A stretch of DNA of 64,000 nt, from positions 1 to 64,000 of the forward strand of contig JAQVCU010000001.1 of the NCBI GenBank assembly GCA_028689635.1. The letters run 5' to 3'. Positions 1 to 8,317 of this stretch are shown piece after piece. Position numbers and translations under genes: made by a program. Position 1 is the stretch's first letter; every line of letters begins with the position of its first letter. Origin of the DNA: Oscillospiraceae bacterium (GTDB taxonomy: Bacteria > Bacillota > Clostridia > Oscillospirales > Ruminococcaceae). A model generated the notes under the pieces. It searched no databases. It was not told where the DNA came from and saw only the letters and a program-made list of their open reading frames with translations.

Positions 1-12
1 CGGGCTTTTTTC

Positions 13-88
13 TGGAGCTGGTGGACGGGCTCGAACCCCCGACCTGCTGATTACAAATCAGCTGCTCTACCAACTGAGCTACACCAGC
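13..88 (-). tRNA. tRNA-Thr (anticodon TGT)
   Basis: Read on the minus strand this folds as a complete cloverleaf. The acceptor arm GCTGGTG pairs with CACCAGC, there is a TAGCTC-type D arm, an anticodon stem GCTGA/TCAGC around a loop carrying TGT, and a GGTTCGAGCC T arm. The 3' CCA is encoded (rc of 13-15). It follows tRNA-Pro by 37 bp and probably shares its promoter. Confidence 0.95.
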
Positions 89-125
89 GCATACCGGCCG
101 CCGCCGCGGCAAAACAAACGGAACA

Positions 126-202
126 TGGTCGAGGCGACAGGACTCGAACCTGCGGCATCTTGGTCCCAAACCAAGCACTCTACCAAACTGAGCTACGCCT
201 CG
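126..202 (-). tRNA. tRNA-Pro (anticodon TGG)
   Basis: The minus strand shows acceptor CGAGGCG pairing with CGCCTCG, an anticodon stem CTTGG/CCAAG with TGG in the loop, a GGTTCGAGTCC T arm, discriminator A and an encoded CCA. It is the first gene of a two-tRNA unit with tRNA-Thr downstream. Confidence 0.95.
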
Positions 203-291
203 ATAACGCGCCGGACACAGGCCCTCCCGCACATCAATCGAAACCGCCATAGCGCAGGGAAAAGACCGTTTCTATCAGCGGCGTGCTTTAT

Positions 292-320
292 ATTATACGG
301 GACGCAGGGGGATTTGTCAA
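292..320 (-). promoter_or_regulatory. Consensus sigma-A promoter of the tRNA-Pro/tRNA-Thr unit
   Basis: On the minus strand TTGACA (315-320) and TATAAT (292-297) are separated by exactly 17 bp, so both hexamers match the consensus fully. It lies about 90 bp upstream of tRNA-Pro, as expected for a strong stable-RNA promoter. Confidence 0.85.
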
Positions 321-382
321 TCGTTTTCCCCCGCCCCCTCCGATCTCCGCCCCCCAAAATTGCCGGTTTTATGCGGATTTCC

Positions 383-411
383 TTGACTTATGGCCACCGG
401 CACAGTACAAT
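383..411 (+). promoter_or_regulatory. Promoter of glycyl-tRNA synthetase gene
   Basis: TTGACT (383-388), 17 bp, TACAAT (406-411). The leader to the start codon is only about 75 nt, too short for a T-box, and no T-box sequence is visible. Confidence 0.75.
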
Positions 412-490
412 AATACAGGTATTGGGCGGGAAACCGGCGTTTGCCGGCGGAGACAGCTCCGGCCCGTCAAAAATGGGAGGAAAACAGCTT

Positions 491-1876
491 ATGATGAACA
501 ATTCCGATAAAACCATGGAAAAAGTCGTGGCTCTGTGCAAAAACCGCGGTTATGTCTACGCCGGTTCTGAGATCTACGGCGGCCTTTCCAACACCTGGGA
601 TTACGGCCCCCTGGGCGTGGAATTCAAAAACAACGTCAAAAAAGCCTGGTGGAAAAAATTCGTCCAGGAATCCCCTTATAATGTAGGGCTGGACAGCGCC
701 ATTCTGATGAACCCCGAGGTATGGGTGGCCTCCGGCCATGTGGGCGGTTTTTCCGACCCTCTGATGGACTGCAAAGACTGCAAGACCCGTCACCGCGCGG
801 ACAAGCTTATTGAAGACGCCACCGGCGACGTGGCCGACGGCTGGAGCAACGAGCAGATGATGGACTTCATCCGGGAGCACAACATCAAGTGCCCCTCCTG
901 CGGCAGCGCCAACTTTACCGATATCCGCAAGTTCAACCTGATGTTCAAAACCTTCCAGGGCGTGACCGAGGACGCCAAAAACGAGATCTTCCTGCGTCCG
1001 GAGACCGCCCAGGGGATCTTCGTCAACTTTGCCAACATCCAGCGCACCACCCGCAAAAAGCTCCCCTTCGGCGTGGCCCAGGTGGGCAAAAGCTTCCGCA
1101 ATGAGATCACCCCCGGAAACTTCACCTTCCGCACCCGTGAATTTGAGCAGATGGAATTGGAGTTTTTCTGCAAGCCCGACACCGATCTGGACTGGTTCCA
1201 GTACTGGAGAAGCTACTGCGAAAACTTCCTGCTGGCCCTGGGCATGAAGAAGGAAAACATGCGCCTGCGCGACCACGAGCAGGAAGAGCTCTCCTTCTAT
1301 TCCAAAGCCACCACCGACATCGAATTCCTCTTCCCCTTTGGCTGGGGCGAGCTGTGGGGCATTGCGGACCGCACCAATTACGACCTGAACCAGCATATGG
1401 AACATTCCGGCAAGAGCCTTGAATATTTTGATCCCGAGACCAACGAGCGCTACATCCCCTATGTGGTGGAGCCTTCCCTGGGCGCCGACCGCGTGGCCCT
1501 GGCCTTCCTTTGCGACGCTTACGACGAAGAAATCGTGGACGCCGAGAAAAACGACGTGCGCGTGGTGCTTCACCTGCATCCCGCCCTGGCCCCCTTCAAA
1601 GCCTGCGTCCTCCCGCTCTCCAAAAAGCTGAACGACAAGGCCGGTGAAGTGTACGATACCCTGCGCCGCCATTTTATGGTAGATTACGACGACGCCGGTT
1701 CCATCGGCAAACGTTATCGCCGCCAGGATGAGATCGGCACCCCCTTCTGCGTCACCTACGATTTCGATTCCGAAACCGACGGCTGCGTCACCGTGCGTGA
1801 CCGCGATTCCATGGAGCAGGAACGCATCCCCGTGGCGGAGCTGGTGTCCTACATCGAAAGCAGACTGGATTTCTGA
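491..1876 (+). CDS. glyQS: Glycine--tRNA ligase, single-chain class II type
   Basis: Charges tRNA-Gly with glycine in the cytoplasm. The reading frame is open further upstream, even through the tRNA genes, but the real start is ATG 491: GGGAGG lies at 474-479 and the product (461 aa) then begins like single-chain (alpha2) glycyl-tRNA synthetases. Visible are zinc-type cysteine pairs (CKDC and CPSC), the class II motif 2 region with RNEITP and [12 protein letters not shown], and motif 3 around GADRVALAF, followed by a C-terminal anticodon-binding domain. The length fits the Thermus/Gram-positive alpha2 type and not the alpha2beta2 type. It stands alone between its own promoter and a terminator. 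Confidence 0.97.
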   Translation: MMNNSDKTMEKVVALCKNRGYVYAGSEIYGGLSNTWDYGPLGVEFKNNVKKAWWKKFVQESPYNVGLDSAILMNPEVWVASGHVGGFSDPLMDCKDCKTRHRADKLIEDATGDVADGWSNEQMMDFIREHNIKCPSCGSANFTDIRKFNLMFKTFQGVTEDAKNEIFLRPETAQGIFVNFANIQRTTRKKLPFGVAQVGKSFRNEITPGNFTFRTREFEQMELEFFCKPDTDLDWFQYWRSYCENFLLALGMKKENMRLRDHEQEELSFYSKATTDIEFLFPFGWGELWGIADRTNYDLNQHMEHSGKSLEYFDPETNERYIPYVVEPSLGADRVALAFLCDAYDEEIVDAEKNDVRVVLHLHPALAPFKACVLPLSKKLNDKAGEVYDTLRRHFMVDYDDAGSIGKRYRRQDEIGTPFCVTYDFDSETDGCVTVRDRDSMEQERIPVAELVSYIESRLDF

Positions 1877-1899
1877 TCTCGGGCTTTTCGCCCGCTGAC

Positions 1900-1935
1900 A
1901 AAAGCCGCCGGAGAACGCCCGGCGGCTTTTGTTTT
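1900..1935 (+). terminator. Intrinsic terminator after glyQS
   Basis: Stem AAAAGCCGCCGG / CCGGCGGCTTTT around a short loop, followed by GTTTT. It begins about 25 nt after the stop codon. Confidence 0.85.
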
Positions 1936-1985
1936 GGATCCCGCCCGGAGCGGCCGCCTATTTTTGAGGGGCGGGCGGGGAGCTG

Positions 1986-2014
1986 TTGACCCGGCCACGC
2001 CGGGAGAGTATAAT
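1986..2014 (+). promoter_or_regulatory. Promoter of the flavodiiron protein gene
   Basis: TTGACC (1986-1991), 17 bp, TATAAT (2009-2014). A GGGAGG ribosome site follows at 2039-2044. Confidence 0.85.
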
Positions 2015-2052
2015 ATTGGACTATACAAAACATACTGCGGGAGGGAACTTTC

Positions 2053-3213
2053 ATGCCGAAGCATATCACCGATTCTGTCGTCTATACCGGCGCCAACGAC
2101 CGCGAGATCGATCTTTTTGAAGGTCAGTACGCGGTGCCGGAGGGCATGTCCTACAATTCTTATGTCATTTTGGACGGCGCCATCGCCGTCATGGATACCA
2201 TCGACCGCCGGAAAACCGGCCAATGGCTGCAAAACCTGGAGGACGCCCTGGCCGGAAAAACGCCGGACTATCTCGTCGTCCAGCATATGGAGCCGGATCA
2301 TTCCGCTTCTATTGCCGCTTTTGTGGAAAAATACCCCGAGGCCACCGTGGTGGGAAACGCCAAGACCTTTGCCATGATCGGCCAGTTTTTCCCCTCCCTG
2401 GAGGTCAAAAAGCAGCTGGTGGTCAAGGACGGCGACGCTCTGGAGCTGGGAAGCCACACCCTGCATTTTGTGTTTGCGCCCATGGTGCACTGGCCGGAGG
2501 TCATGATGACCTATGAATCCAGCGAGAAGATCCTGTTTTCCGCCGACGCCTTTGGCCGTTTCGGCGCTTTGGACGCCGGCGGCGAATGGGCGGACGAGGC
2601 CCGGAGGTATTACATCGGCATCGTGGGCAAATACGGCCCCCAGGTGCAGGCGGTGCTCAAAAAGGCGGCGGCGCTGGATATCCGGCTGATCTGCCCGCTC
2701 CACGGCCCAGCCCTGTCCGGGGATCTTGCCCCTTATCTCTCCCTCTATGACGCCTGGTCCGCCTATCGCCCGGAAAAGCAGGGCGTATGTCTTTGCTACA
2801 CCTCTATTTATGGCAACACCAAAAAGGCTGTGGAGGAGCTGACCGGGGCTCTGCGCCAGCGCGGGGTCGCGGTGGCGGCGCACGATCTGGCCCGCTGCGA
2901 TATGTCCCTCGCCGTGGCGGACGCGTTTTGCTACGACCGCCTTGTCCTGGCCACCACCACCTACAACGCCGGGCTTTTCCCCTTCATGAATACCTTCCTG
3001 GAGCATCTTACCGAGCGGAATTTTCAGCGCCGTCGGGTAGGCCTTGTGGAAAACGGCACCTGGGCGCCCATGGCGGCCAAGCTGATGAAAGCGGCCTTCG
3101 AAAAATCCAAAGATATCGTCTTTGCCGAAAACACGGTCACCATCAAATCTGCCCTGAACGGCGAAAGCTCCGCCCAGCTCCTTGCGCTGGCGGAAGAACT
3201 GTCGGCGGAGTGA
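2053..3213 (+). CDS. fprA: FprA family A-type flavoprotein (flavodiiron O2/NO reductase)
   Basis: A 386-aa soluble flavodiiron protein. The N-terminal metallo-beta-lactamase-like domain (about 1-240) carries the di-iron ligand motif H78-x-E80-x-D82-H83. The C-terminal flavodoxin domain (about 245-386) opens with the FMN phosphate loop TSIYGNT. Family knowledge: these enzymes reduce O2 to water or NO to N2O with electrons from rubredoxin or related donors, protecting anaerobes. No rubredoxin gene lies beside it, so the electron donor is encoded elsewhere. The gene is monocistronic, with a near-consensus promoter and a strong terminator. Which gas is the main substrate cannot be told from the sequence. 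Confidence 0.93.
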   Translation: MPKHITDSVVYTGANDREIDLFEGQYAVPEGMSYNSYVILDGAIAVMDTIDRRKTGQWLQNLEDALAGKTPDYLVVQHMEPDHSASIAAFVEKYPEATVVGNAKTFAMIGQFFPSLEVKKQLVVKDGDALELGSHTLHFVFAPMVHWPEVMMTYESSEKILFSADAFGRFGALDAGGEWADEARRYYIGIVGKYGPQVQAVLKKAAALDIRLICPLHGPALSGDLAPYLSLYDAWSAYRPEKQGVCLCYTSIYGNTKKAVEELTGALRQRGVAVAAHDLARCDMSLAVADAFCYDRLVLATTTYNAGLFPFMNTFLEHLTERNFQRRRVGLVENGTWAPMAAKLMKAAFEKSKDIVFAENTVTIKSALNGESSAQLLALAEELSAE

Positions 3214-3225
3214 TCTGCAAACAAA

Positions 3226-3267
3226 AACGCCGGACAGCGGGTCTTTCCGCTGTCCGGCGTTTTTTTA
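3226..3267 (+). terminator. Intrinsic terminator after fprA
   Basis: A perfect 15-bp stem (AACGCCGGACAGCGG with its complement), short loop and a run of seven T. Confidence 0.9.
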
Positions 3268-3387
3268 GGGGCCAAAGCCCGGTTGCCTTAAATCAAAGGC
3301 AACCAGCTCTTCGAAAGGCTTTTCCACCGCCCGGGAAATATCCATATCAAAACCAGGGCGGCACGGTTGGCCAGGGCTCCGGCACAA

Positions 3388-3425
3388 AAACCCCCGCCGG
3401 GAAATCCTTTGCCCGGCGGGGGTTT
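3388..3425 (-). terminator. Terminator after degV
   Basis: Stem AAACCCCCGCCGGG / CCCGGCGGGGGTTT. On the minus strand the right side continues as TTTTTGTG. It lies 63 bp beyond the degV stop codon. The plus-strand side has only a weak T run. Confidence 0.7.
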
Positions 3426-3487
3426 CATTTCTGATCCAGATGGCGCGCGGCTTTGCCGGGCGCTTTTTTAAACCGCTTCGGTTTTCG

Positions 3488-4387
3488 TCATTCTTCCCGG
3501 CGGACTCCGTTTTTGCGCCGGTCCTCCCCGAGGATCATGACCCCCACCAGGCTGGGGCCCGCATTGATGGTAATGCTGGCGCCGGCGTAGGCCATCGGGC
3601 CGGGTTTTTCTCCGAACAACCTCTCCGTCTGCCGCTGCATCTCCTCGCCCACCTCGTCCCGGGCGGCGCGGATGGAGAAAAACGGCGTGCCGGGAGCCCG
3701 CCGGCCCTCAACAAGGCGAAGCATGTGGGGAACCACGTTTTTATCCCCCCGTACCTTCTCCACGATCTTCATCTCGCCGTCGATGATGGAAAAAATGGGG
3801 CGCAGGCCCAGCACATCGCCCACAAAAGCGGCGGCGCAGCTGATCCGGCCGGATTTTTTGGCAAAATCCAGGGAAAAGACGGAAAAATAGGACTCCACCC
3901 GGGCAAAATATTCGTCCAGAAATTCCAGCACCTCGGCGCAGCCCTTCCCCTCCCGGGCAAGATCCGCCGCCATAGACACGGCCAGGCCGTAGGAATAGGT
4001 GTAGCACAGGGAATCCACCACATGTACTTCCAGCTTTCCCGCTAGCTCCGGATATTCCTCCGCAAACATGCCGATGGCGGCGGTTGCCGCCTGGAACATG
4101 CTGGAGCCTTTGGAATTGATGGTAACGCAGATCAGGTGGGTATACCCCTCCTCCACCGCTTTTTTGTATTCCTCCACAAACTGCAAATGGGGGATGTGGC
4201 TGGTGACCGGGATGGACTGGCAGCGGGCCAGGATGTTGTAAAACTCCTCGTTGGTAAAATCCACCCGTTCGTAATAGCCCTTCCCCTCCACGGCGATGGG
4301 GATAGAGAGCACCGTAATGCCCTTCTCCTCCGCCTCCTGCTGAGGGATATCGCTGGCCGAATCGGTCAGGAATTTGATTTTTTCCAT
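3488..4387 (-). CDS. DegV family fatty-acid-binding protein
   Basis: A 299-aa DegV/EDD-fold protein. Family knowledge: DegV proteins bind a fatty acid, and in Gram-positives FakB-type members present it to the kinase FakA. The N-terminus has the family motif TDSASDIP and a central SKGSSMF segment matches the lipid-binding Ser region. Two starts are possible: ATG 4405 (AGGGGAG upstream) and ATG 4387, whose GGAGG overlaps the first ATG. The second gives the usual family N-terminus, so 4387 is preferred. The gene follows trmL by 70 bp with no terminator between them, so they are likely co-transcribed. A FakB role is an inference; no fakA is in the window. Confidence 0.85.
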   Translation of the reverse strand: MEKIKFLTDSASDIPQQEAEEKGITVLSIPIAVEGKGYYERVDFTNEEFYNILARCQSIPVTSHIPHLQFVEEYKKAVEEGYTHLICVTINSKGSSMFQAATAAIGMFAEEYPELAGKLEVHVVDSLCYTYSYGLAVSMAADLAREGKGCAEVLEFLDEYFARVESYFSVFSLDFAKKSGRISCAAAFVGDVLGLRPIFSIIDGEMKIVEKVRGDKNVVPHMLRLVEGRRAPGTPFFSIRAARDEVGEEMQRQTERLFGEKPGPMAYAGASITINAGPSLVGVMILGEDRRKNGVRREE

Positions 4388-4457
4388 AAATTGTTGATCC
4401 TCCATGGAATTTTTTCTCCCCTTGCGGGAGCTTTCCTATCATAAAAACCGCGCGCGT

Positions 4458-4952
4458 TTACCAGGAATACCGGGTGAGCTCGCCCTTGTTTTGCAGGCTG
4501 GGGAACCCCCACTGCCGCAGGGCTTCGTAAACGCCGATGGCAACGGTGTTGGAAAGGTTAAGGCTGCGGGCTTCCCCCCGCATGGGCAGGCGCAAACATT
4601 CCCCGGGGTGCCGCACCAACAGCTCCTCCGGCAGCCCGGCGTCCTCCCGGCCAAACACCAGATAGGCCCCGTCCGGATATTTCGCGTCGCTGTAAAGGTT
4701 TCTTCCTTTGGTGGTAAAATAAAAAAAGCTGCCCTGGTTTTTGGCAAAAAAATCGTCCAGGCCGGAATAGTGGGTGATATCCAGCAGGTGCCAATAATCC
4801 AACCCCGCCCGCTTGAGCTTTTTGTCGTCGATCACAAAGCCCAAGGGGCCCACCAGATGCAGCCGCGCGCCGGTGGCGGCACAGGTTCGGGCGATGTTGC
4901 CGGTGTTCTGCGGGATCTGCGGCTCCACCAGCACAATGTTTAAAACCGACAT
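4458..4952 (-). CDS. trmL: tRNA (cytidine/uridine-34 2'-O)-methyltransferase TrmL
   Basis: A 164-aa SPOUT-class methyltransferase that 2'-O-methylates the wobble base of certain leucine tRNAs using SAM. Characteristic segments are NTGNIARTCAATGA near the N-terminus, FGREDAGLP, and the knot motif RSLNLSNTVAI. The frame is open further upstream but ATG 4952 has AAAGGAGG at ideal distance and gives the family length. First gene of a probable trmL-degV unit. Confidence 0.93.
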   Translation of the reverse strand: MSVLNIVLVEPQIPQNTGNIARTCAATGARLHLVGPLGFVIDDKKLKRAGLDYWHLLDITHYSGLDDFFAKNQGSFFYFTTKGRNLYSDAKYPDGAYLVFGREDAGLPEELLVRHPGECLRLPMRGEARSLNLSNTVAIGVYEALRQWGFPSLQNKGELTRYSW

Positions 4953-5043
4953 GCGCCGGCCTCCTTTGGAAAAACTTGCTAAAGCCCCATGGCCCGGCGG
5001 CAGTTTGGGCGCCGAAGAGCGCAACTGCCCGTGATTAACGGTA

Positions 5044-5060
5044 ATAGTATATCATACTAT
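5044..5060 (-). promoter_or_regulatory. Dyad overlapping the -10 region upstream of trmL
   Basis: A perfect 7-bp inverted repeat, ATAGTAT-ATC-ATACTAT. On the minus strand it contains TGATATACT, an extended -10 element. Such a dyad on a -10 box could be an operator, or simply an AT-rich promoter with chance symmetry. Confidence 0.45.
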
Positions 5061-5187
5061 CCTCCGGGAGTACACGTTTTTTTGCAAAGGCCCTCTGTCT
5101 TTCCGATAAAAGGCGGCGAAACGCCTTTAGGGGGGAAAGCTGTTCCACGGCTCCAAACTGGCTTTTTTAGGGAAAGATCCGGAGAGA

Positions 5188-5226
5188 GGAAAAGACCCGC
5201 CGAAACGGCAAAGCCGCTTGGGCGGG
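5188..5226 (-). terminator. Probable terminator after the antiporter gene
   Basis: Minus-strand CCCGCC ... GGCGGG with an internal AAGCGG/CCGTTT-like helix, followed by TCTTTTCC, 25 bp beyond the stop codon. The stem is interrupted, so the call is moderate. The rest of 4953-5250 holds the trmL promoter dyad and nothing else recognisable. Confidence 0.5.
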
Positions 5227-5250
5227 GCTTTCTCGATCTGCGGCAGCCTG

Positions 5251-6426
5251 TCACGCAGCGGTGATCTCCCCCGCCTTTTGCAGGGAGATCTTGGTGACGG
5301 CCGGGCCGATGATCTCATAAATAAAGGTAGCGCACAGCACCACCGCCCGGATCACCTGGGCGTACTGGGGCACCACCGATTCCGCGATCAGGGAAAGGCC
5401 AATGGCCACGCCGGCCTGTGGGAGCAGGGTGGGGCCCAGGTATTTTTTTACCGGCCCAGGCGCTTTCATCAGCACGGCGCCCAGGGTAGACCCCAGCATT
5501 TTGCCGATGACGCGGCAGATCACATAGACAATGCCCACCAGCCCGATGGTGGGGATGACCGTAACGTCCAGCTCCGCGCCGGATACCACAAAAAACATCA
5601 TATAAATGGGCGGCGTTACCGTATCCACAATGCGCATGATGTTTTCGCTGGAGCGGTAGAGATTGACAAACACCGCGCCCATGGCCATGCACAGCAGCAG
5701 GGAAGAGACATTCATCCACTCGGCCAGGGCGGAGCCCATAAACACAAAGGCGATGATCAGGCACAGGCGGTTGGAATCCTTTTTGAACCAGCGCAGGGGC
5801 ACCGCGAACACCGCGCCCAGGGCGGCGCCCACCAGCAGGGCCAGGCCCACCTCGATAAACGGATCCAAAATCGACATCAGCACCGAAGTCCCGGCCACAT
5901 GCTCGATGACTTTGGCTGTGGTGACGGCAAAGCCAAACCCGATCAGGGCCACCGCGTCATCCAAAGCCACAACGCTGAGCAGGGTCTCGGTGACGGGGCC
6001 CTTGGCCTTGTACTGCTTGATGACCATAATGGTGGCGGCAGGGGCCGTAGCCGCCGCAATGGAAGCCAGAACGATGGAAAAGGCCAGGTCGTGCCCGGTG
6101 AGGGCCAGCCCCGCAAACACCACCGCCACAGCGCCCAGCGCCTCGGCGATGGCGATGACGATGGGGGTAAAGCCGACCCGTTTAAAATAGCTCATTTTGA
6201 ACTCTCCGCCCACGGAGAAGGCAATAAACCCCAGCGCCATATCGGAGACGGCCGACATGCCCTCCACCGCCCCGGCGGGGAGCAGCTTTAACAGATAGGG
6301 GCCGATCACAAGGCCCGCCAGCAGGTAGCCTGTTACGTTGGGGAGCTTGATCTGCTTGACCAAACGGCCAAAAGCCAGGCCGCAAAAAAGGATAAGCGCA
6401 ATATAAAACAACAGATTCGATTCCAT
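5251..6426 (-). CDS. Cation:proton antiporter (CPA2 / Kef-type membrane domain)
   Basis: A 391-aa integral membrane protein made almost entirely of hydrophobic segments (roughly 12), with the Na+/H+ exchanger fold of the CPA2 family. It lacks a C-terminal TrkA-N domain, so it is the short form. Features typical of the family are GRLVKQIKLPNVTGYLLAGL near the N-terminus and an ALDDAVALIGFG segment mid-protein carrying acidic residues. Its start codon is 2 bp after the stop of the PII-like gene 6429-6767, implying translational coupling and a functional link. The transported ion (K+ or Na+) cannot be assigned. Confidence 0.88.
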   Translation of the reverse strand: MESNLLFYIALILFCGLAFGRLVKQIKLPNVTGYLLAGLVIGPYLLKLLPAGAVEGMSAVSDMALGFIAFSVGGEFKMSYFKRVGFTPIVIAIAEALGAVAVVFAGLALTGHDLAFSIVLASIAAATAPAATIMVIKQYKAKGPVTETLLSVVALDDAVALIGFGFAVTTAKVIEHVAGTSVLMSILDPFIEVGLALLVGAALGAVFAVPLRWFKKDSNRLCLIIAFVFMGSALAEWMNVSSLLLCMAMGAVFVNLYRSSENIMRIVDTVTPPIYMMFFVVSGAELDVTVIPTIGLVGIVYVICRVIGKMLGSTLGAVLMKAPGPVKKYLGPTLLPQAGVAIGLSLIAESVVPQYAQVIRAVVLCATFIYEIIGPAVTKISLQKAGEITAA

Positions 6427-6428
6427 GG

Positions 6429-6767
6429 TTAAAATTTAATGCCCTCCACATAATCCACCGGGACGGTGAACAGAATACCCGTGTCGGGCTTGGAAAGATC
6501 CCCCACTGTATTGCGGATGCACTCCCGCACCGTGGCGATGGCCGCTTCGTCCCGCACCACCAGCAGGATGGTCTTGTTGTCCTCCCGGTCCGGGTCGAGG
6601 ATCGCCCGCAGGGAGCTCAGGAAGGAAAGCTCGTTCTGATCGCTGACCGCCCGCATCATCCCTTTGCTGCTGACGATGGTGGCCCCGGTTTGGTGATGCC
6701 GGGCAAGCTCGTTCAAAAAGCCGTCCAGCGCCTCCGTCTTGTTCAAAATAAATACCAGAAGCTTCAT
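6429..6767 (-). CDS. PII-like signalling protein paired with the antiporter
   Basis: A 112-aa soluble protein, starting at ATG 6767 behind AAGGAGGT. Its N-terminus (MKLLVFILNKTEALDGFL) and C-terminal VPVDYVEGIKF resemble the PII/GlnB-like ferredoxin fold of small proteins encoded next to transporters. It lacks the PII T-loop uridylylation region of true GlnB. Family knowledge: PII-like proteins bind small nucleotides and control neighbouring transporters. The 2-bp spacing to the antiporter suggests that this protein gates it; ligand and mechanism are unknown. Confidence 0.75.
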   Translation of the reverse strand: MKLLVFILNKTEALDGFLNELARHHQTGATIVSSKGMMRAVSDQNELSFLSSLRAILDPDREDNKTILLVVRDEAAIATVRECIRNTVGDLSKPDTGILFTVPVDYVEGIKF

Positions 6768-6876
6768 AATATACCTCCTTAAGGCCGTTTTTCGCCTGGC
6801 GAAAAGCGGGATCGTCCCAGCCGGCGGCCCCCGGCAACAGCGGCGGCGGGCGCGGCAAAACGATGTTTCTGCGACC

Positions 6877-6905
6877 ATTATAGCACAACCTTCCGGCCCT
6901 CACAA
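6877..6905 (-). promoter_or_regulatory. Promoter of the PII-like/antiporter operon
   Basis: On the minus strand TTGTGA (6900-6905), 17 bp, TATAAT (6877-6882). The roughly 100-nt leader contains a small hairpin (GTTTTTCGCC / GGCGAAAA) at about 6785-6806, with no T run. Confidence 0.65.
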
Positions 6906-6980
6906 TGTGCAAAACCCCTAATTTTCCGTCCCGGCAAGGCCCGCCCTTATGCAAAAGCCGCCGTTTTTTTGCGCCGCCAT

Positions 6981-7009
6981 ACATACGCCCGCAAAAGCTG
7001 CGCATACTA
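6981..7009 (+). promoter_or_regulatory. Candidate forespore sigma-G type promoter upstream of the PdaA-like gene
   Basis: ACATA (6981-6985), 17 bp, CATACTA (7003-7009). The -10 fits the sigma-G form CATnnTA and the -35 fits HATR without the leading G. The same arrangement is found at 16289-16317. A weak vegetative alternative is TTGTTT (7041-7046), 16 bp, TAGAAT (7063-7068). Confidence 0.4.
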
Positions 7010-7145
7010 ACCGCGGGACAAAAGACAGGTTTTGCCGTCTTTGTTTTCTTGTAGAAAAGTGGTAGAATAAAAAGAAAAAGGCCGTTCTGCCAGTTTTCTC
7101 GCGGCAGCCGCCGAAAACCGGAAAATATTCGATGGGGGTATGATC

Positions 7146-8069
7146 ATGAAATTGACACGCGCCACAGCCTTCCTGCTGATCATGGCAACGCTGCTGACCT
7201 TGACCGCCTGTTTCAACAGCAGCAAATCCTCTTCCAGCTCCGCGCCTTCCGGCTCGGGAGCCTCCTCGTCCGTTTCCAGCTCTGTCAGCTCTTCCGTCAG
7301 TTCCTCCCAGCCCTCTCAGAGCGACGATTCGGACTCCTCGTCAGATGTTCCGACTCTGAGCACCGATTTCGCCGAAATCGGTGCTCTGGATGGGGAAAAG
7401 CTGGGCTGGGGGCCCGGCGGCCCCGTGGATCAGGAGAACCGTTCCGAGGGCGCCAAAGCCTATCAGGAAAAATATGGGCAGTACGACGCCTGGTACATCG
7501 CCCCTTCCAGCGAAAAAATCTACTTAACGTTTGACGAAGGATACGAAAACGGCTATACCCCCGCCATTCTGGACACCTTGAAGGAAAAAGGGGTCTCCGC
7601 GGTTTTCTTCGTCACCATGCCTTATGTAAAATCCAACCCGGAGCTCATCCGCCGCATGATCGACGAGGGGCATATAGTGGGGAACCACAGCACCCAGCAT
7701 CTCTCCTTTCCGGACATGCCCCTGACCGAAGCCCGGGATGACGTGCAGGAACTGCACGACTATGTCAAAGAAAATTTTGATTATTCCATGTCCCTGTTCC
7801 GCTTCCCCATGGGGGAATTCTGCGAGCAGGACCTGGCGCTGCTGCAGTCCATGGGGTATCGATCGGTATTCTGGAGCTTTGCCTACCGCGACTGGATCGC
7901 GGATGAACAGCCGGAGCGGGAGGCCGCTTTGAGCAGCATCCTGAACAAGGCCCATCCCGGCGCCATCTACCTGCTGCACGCCGTCTCCGCGACCAACGCG
8001 GATATTCTTGGCGACGCCATCGACGCCCTGCGGGAAAAGGGATACGTTCTCTCCCCCTTCGATCTTTGA
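7146..8069 (+). CDS. PdaA-like polysaccharide deacetylase lipoprotein
   Basis: A 307-aa exported lipoprotein. Start ATG 7146 has GGGGGT seven bases upstream; ATG 7140 would abut it. A signal peptide ends in the lipobox LTAC (Cys22), followed by a Ser-rich linker to about residue 66. The NodB/CE4 domain covers about 125-300, with TFDEGYENGYT (128-138), the metal ligands H181-S-T-Q-H185, and a late LLHAV segment. The extended motif 1 is the hallmark of PdaA, which removes the acetyl group from muramic acid to form the spore-cortex muramic lactam. Here a Glu replaces the usual Asn or Asp after TFD. Role in cortex modification is inferred from that motif and from the candidate sigma-G promoter. 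Confidence 0.85.
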   Translation: MKLTRATAFLLIMATLLTLTACFNSSKSSSSSAPSGSGASSSVSSSVSSSVSSSQPSQSDDSDSSSDVPTLSTDFAEIGALDGEKLGWGPGGPVDQENRSEGAKAYQEKYGQYDAWYIAPSSEKIYLTFDEGYENGYTPAILDTLKEKGVSAVFFVTMPYVKSNPELIRRMIDEGHIVGNHSTQHLSFPDMPLTEARDDVQELHDYVKENFDYSMSLFRFPMGEFCEQDLALLQSMGYRSVFWSFAYRDWIADEQPEREAALSSILNKAHPGAIYLLHAVSATNADILGDAIDALREKGYVLSPFDL

Positions 8070-8110
8070 TCCATCCCCTATTCCGCCGCTCTGCGGCAGG
8101 CCTTTCGCTC

Positions 8111-8154
8111 CTCCCGGGATCCGGCAAAATTCGCCGCCCCGGGAGTTTTTTTTT
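8111..8154 (+). terminator. Intrinsic terminator after the deacetylase
   Basis: CTCCCGGG (8111-8118) and CCCGGGAG (8138-8145) flank a loop of about 19 nt and are followed by nine T. A TATAAT box at 8197-8202 beyond it is the probable -10 of nptA; no good -35 is visible. Confidence 0.75.
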
Positions 8155-8317
8155 GAGAAATTATGTAAAAATCGTGCAAACTCCACGAAGTGCTGTTATA
8201 ATAATTCCTTGGGACAGCATTTTGGCTGCCGGCATGGCATGGCCGTGCCCTGCGGTGTTTTTTTATCCTGCGCCGCACTCCCGTGTTTTCTATTTTGGAT
8301 TGAATTGGAGGGCACTT

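Noticed and set aside
125..490. N-terminal extension of glycyl-tRNA synthetase by 122 codons
   Set aside because: It would begin inside the tRNA-Pro gene and cross the promoter pair; ATG 491 has the ribosome site and the family N-terminus.
412..490. T-box leader for glycyl-tRNA synthetase
   Set aside because: Only about 75 nt separate the promoter from the start codon, and no T-box sequence or terminator is present.
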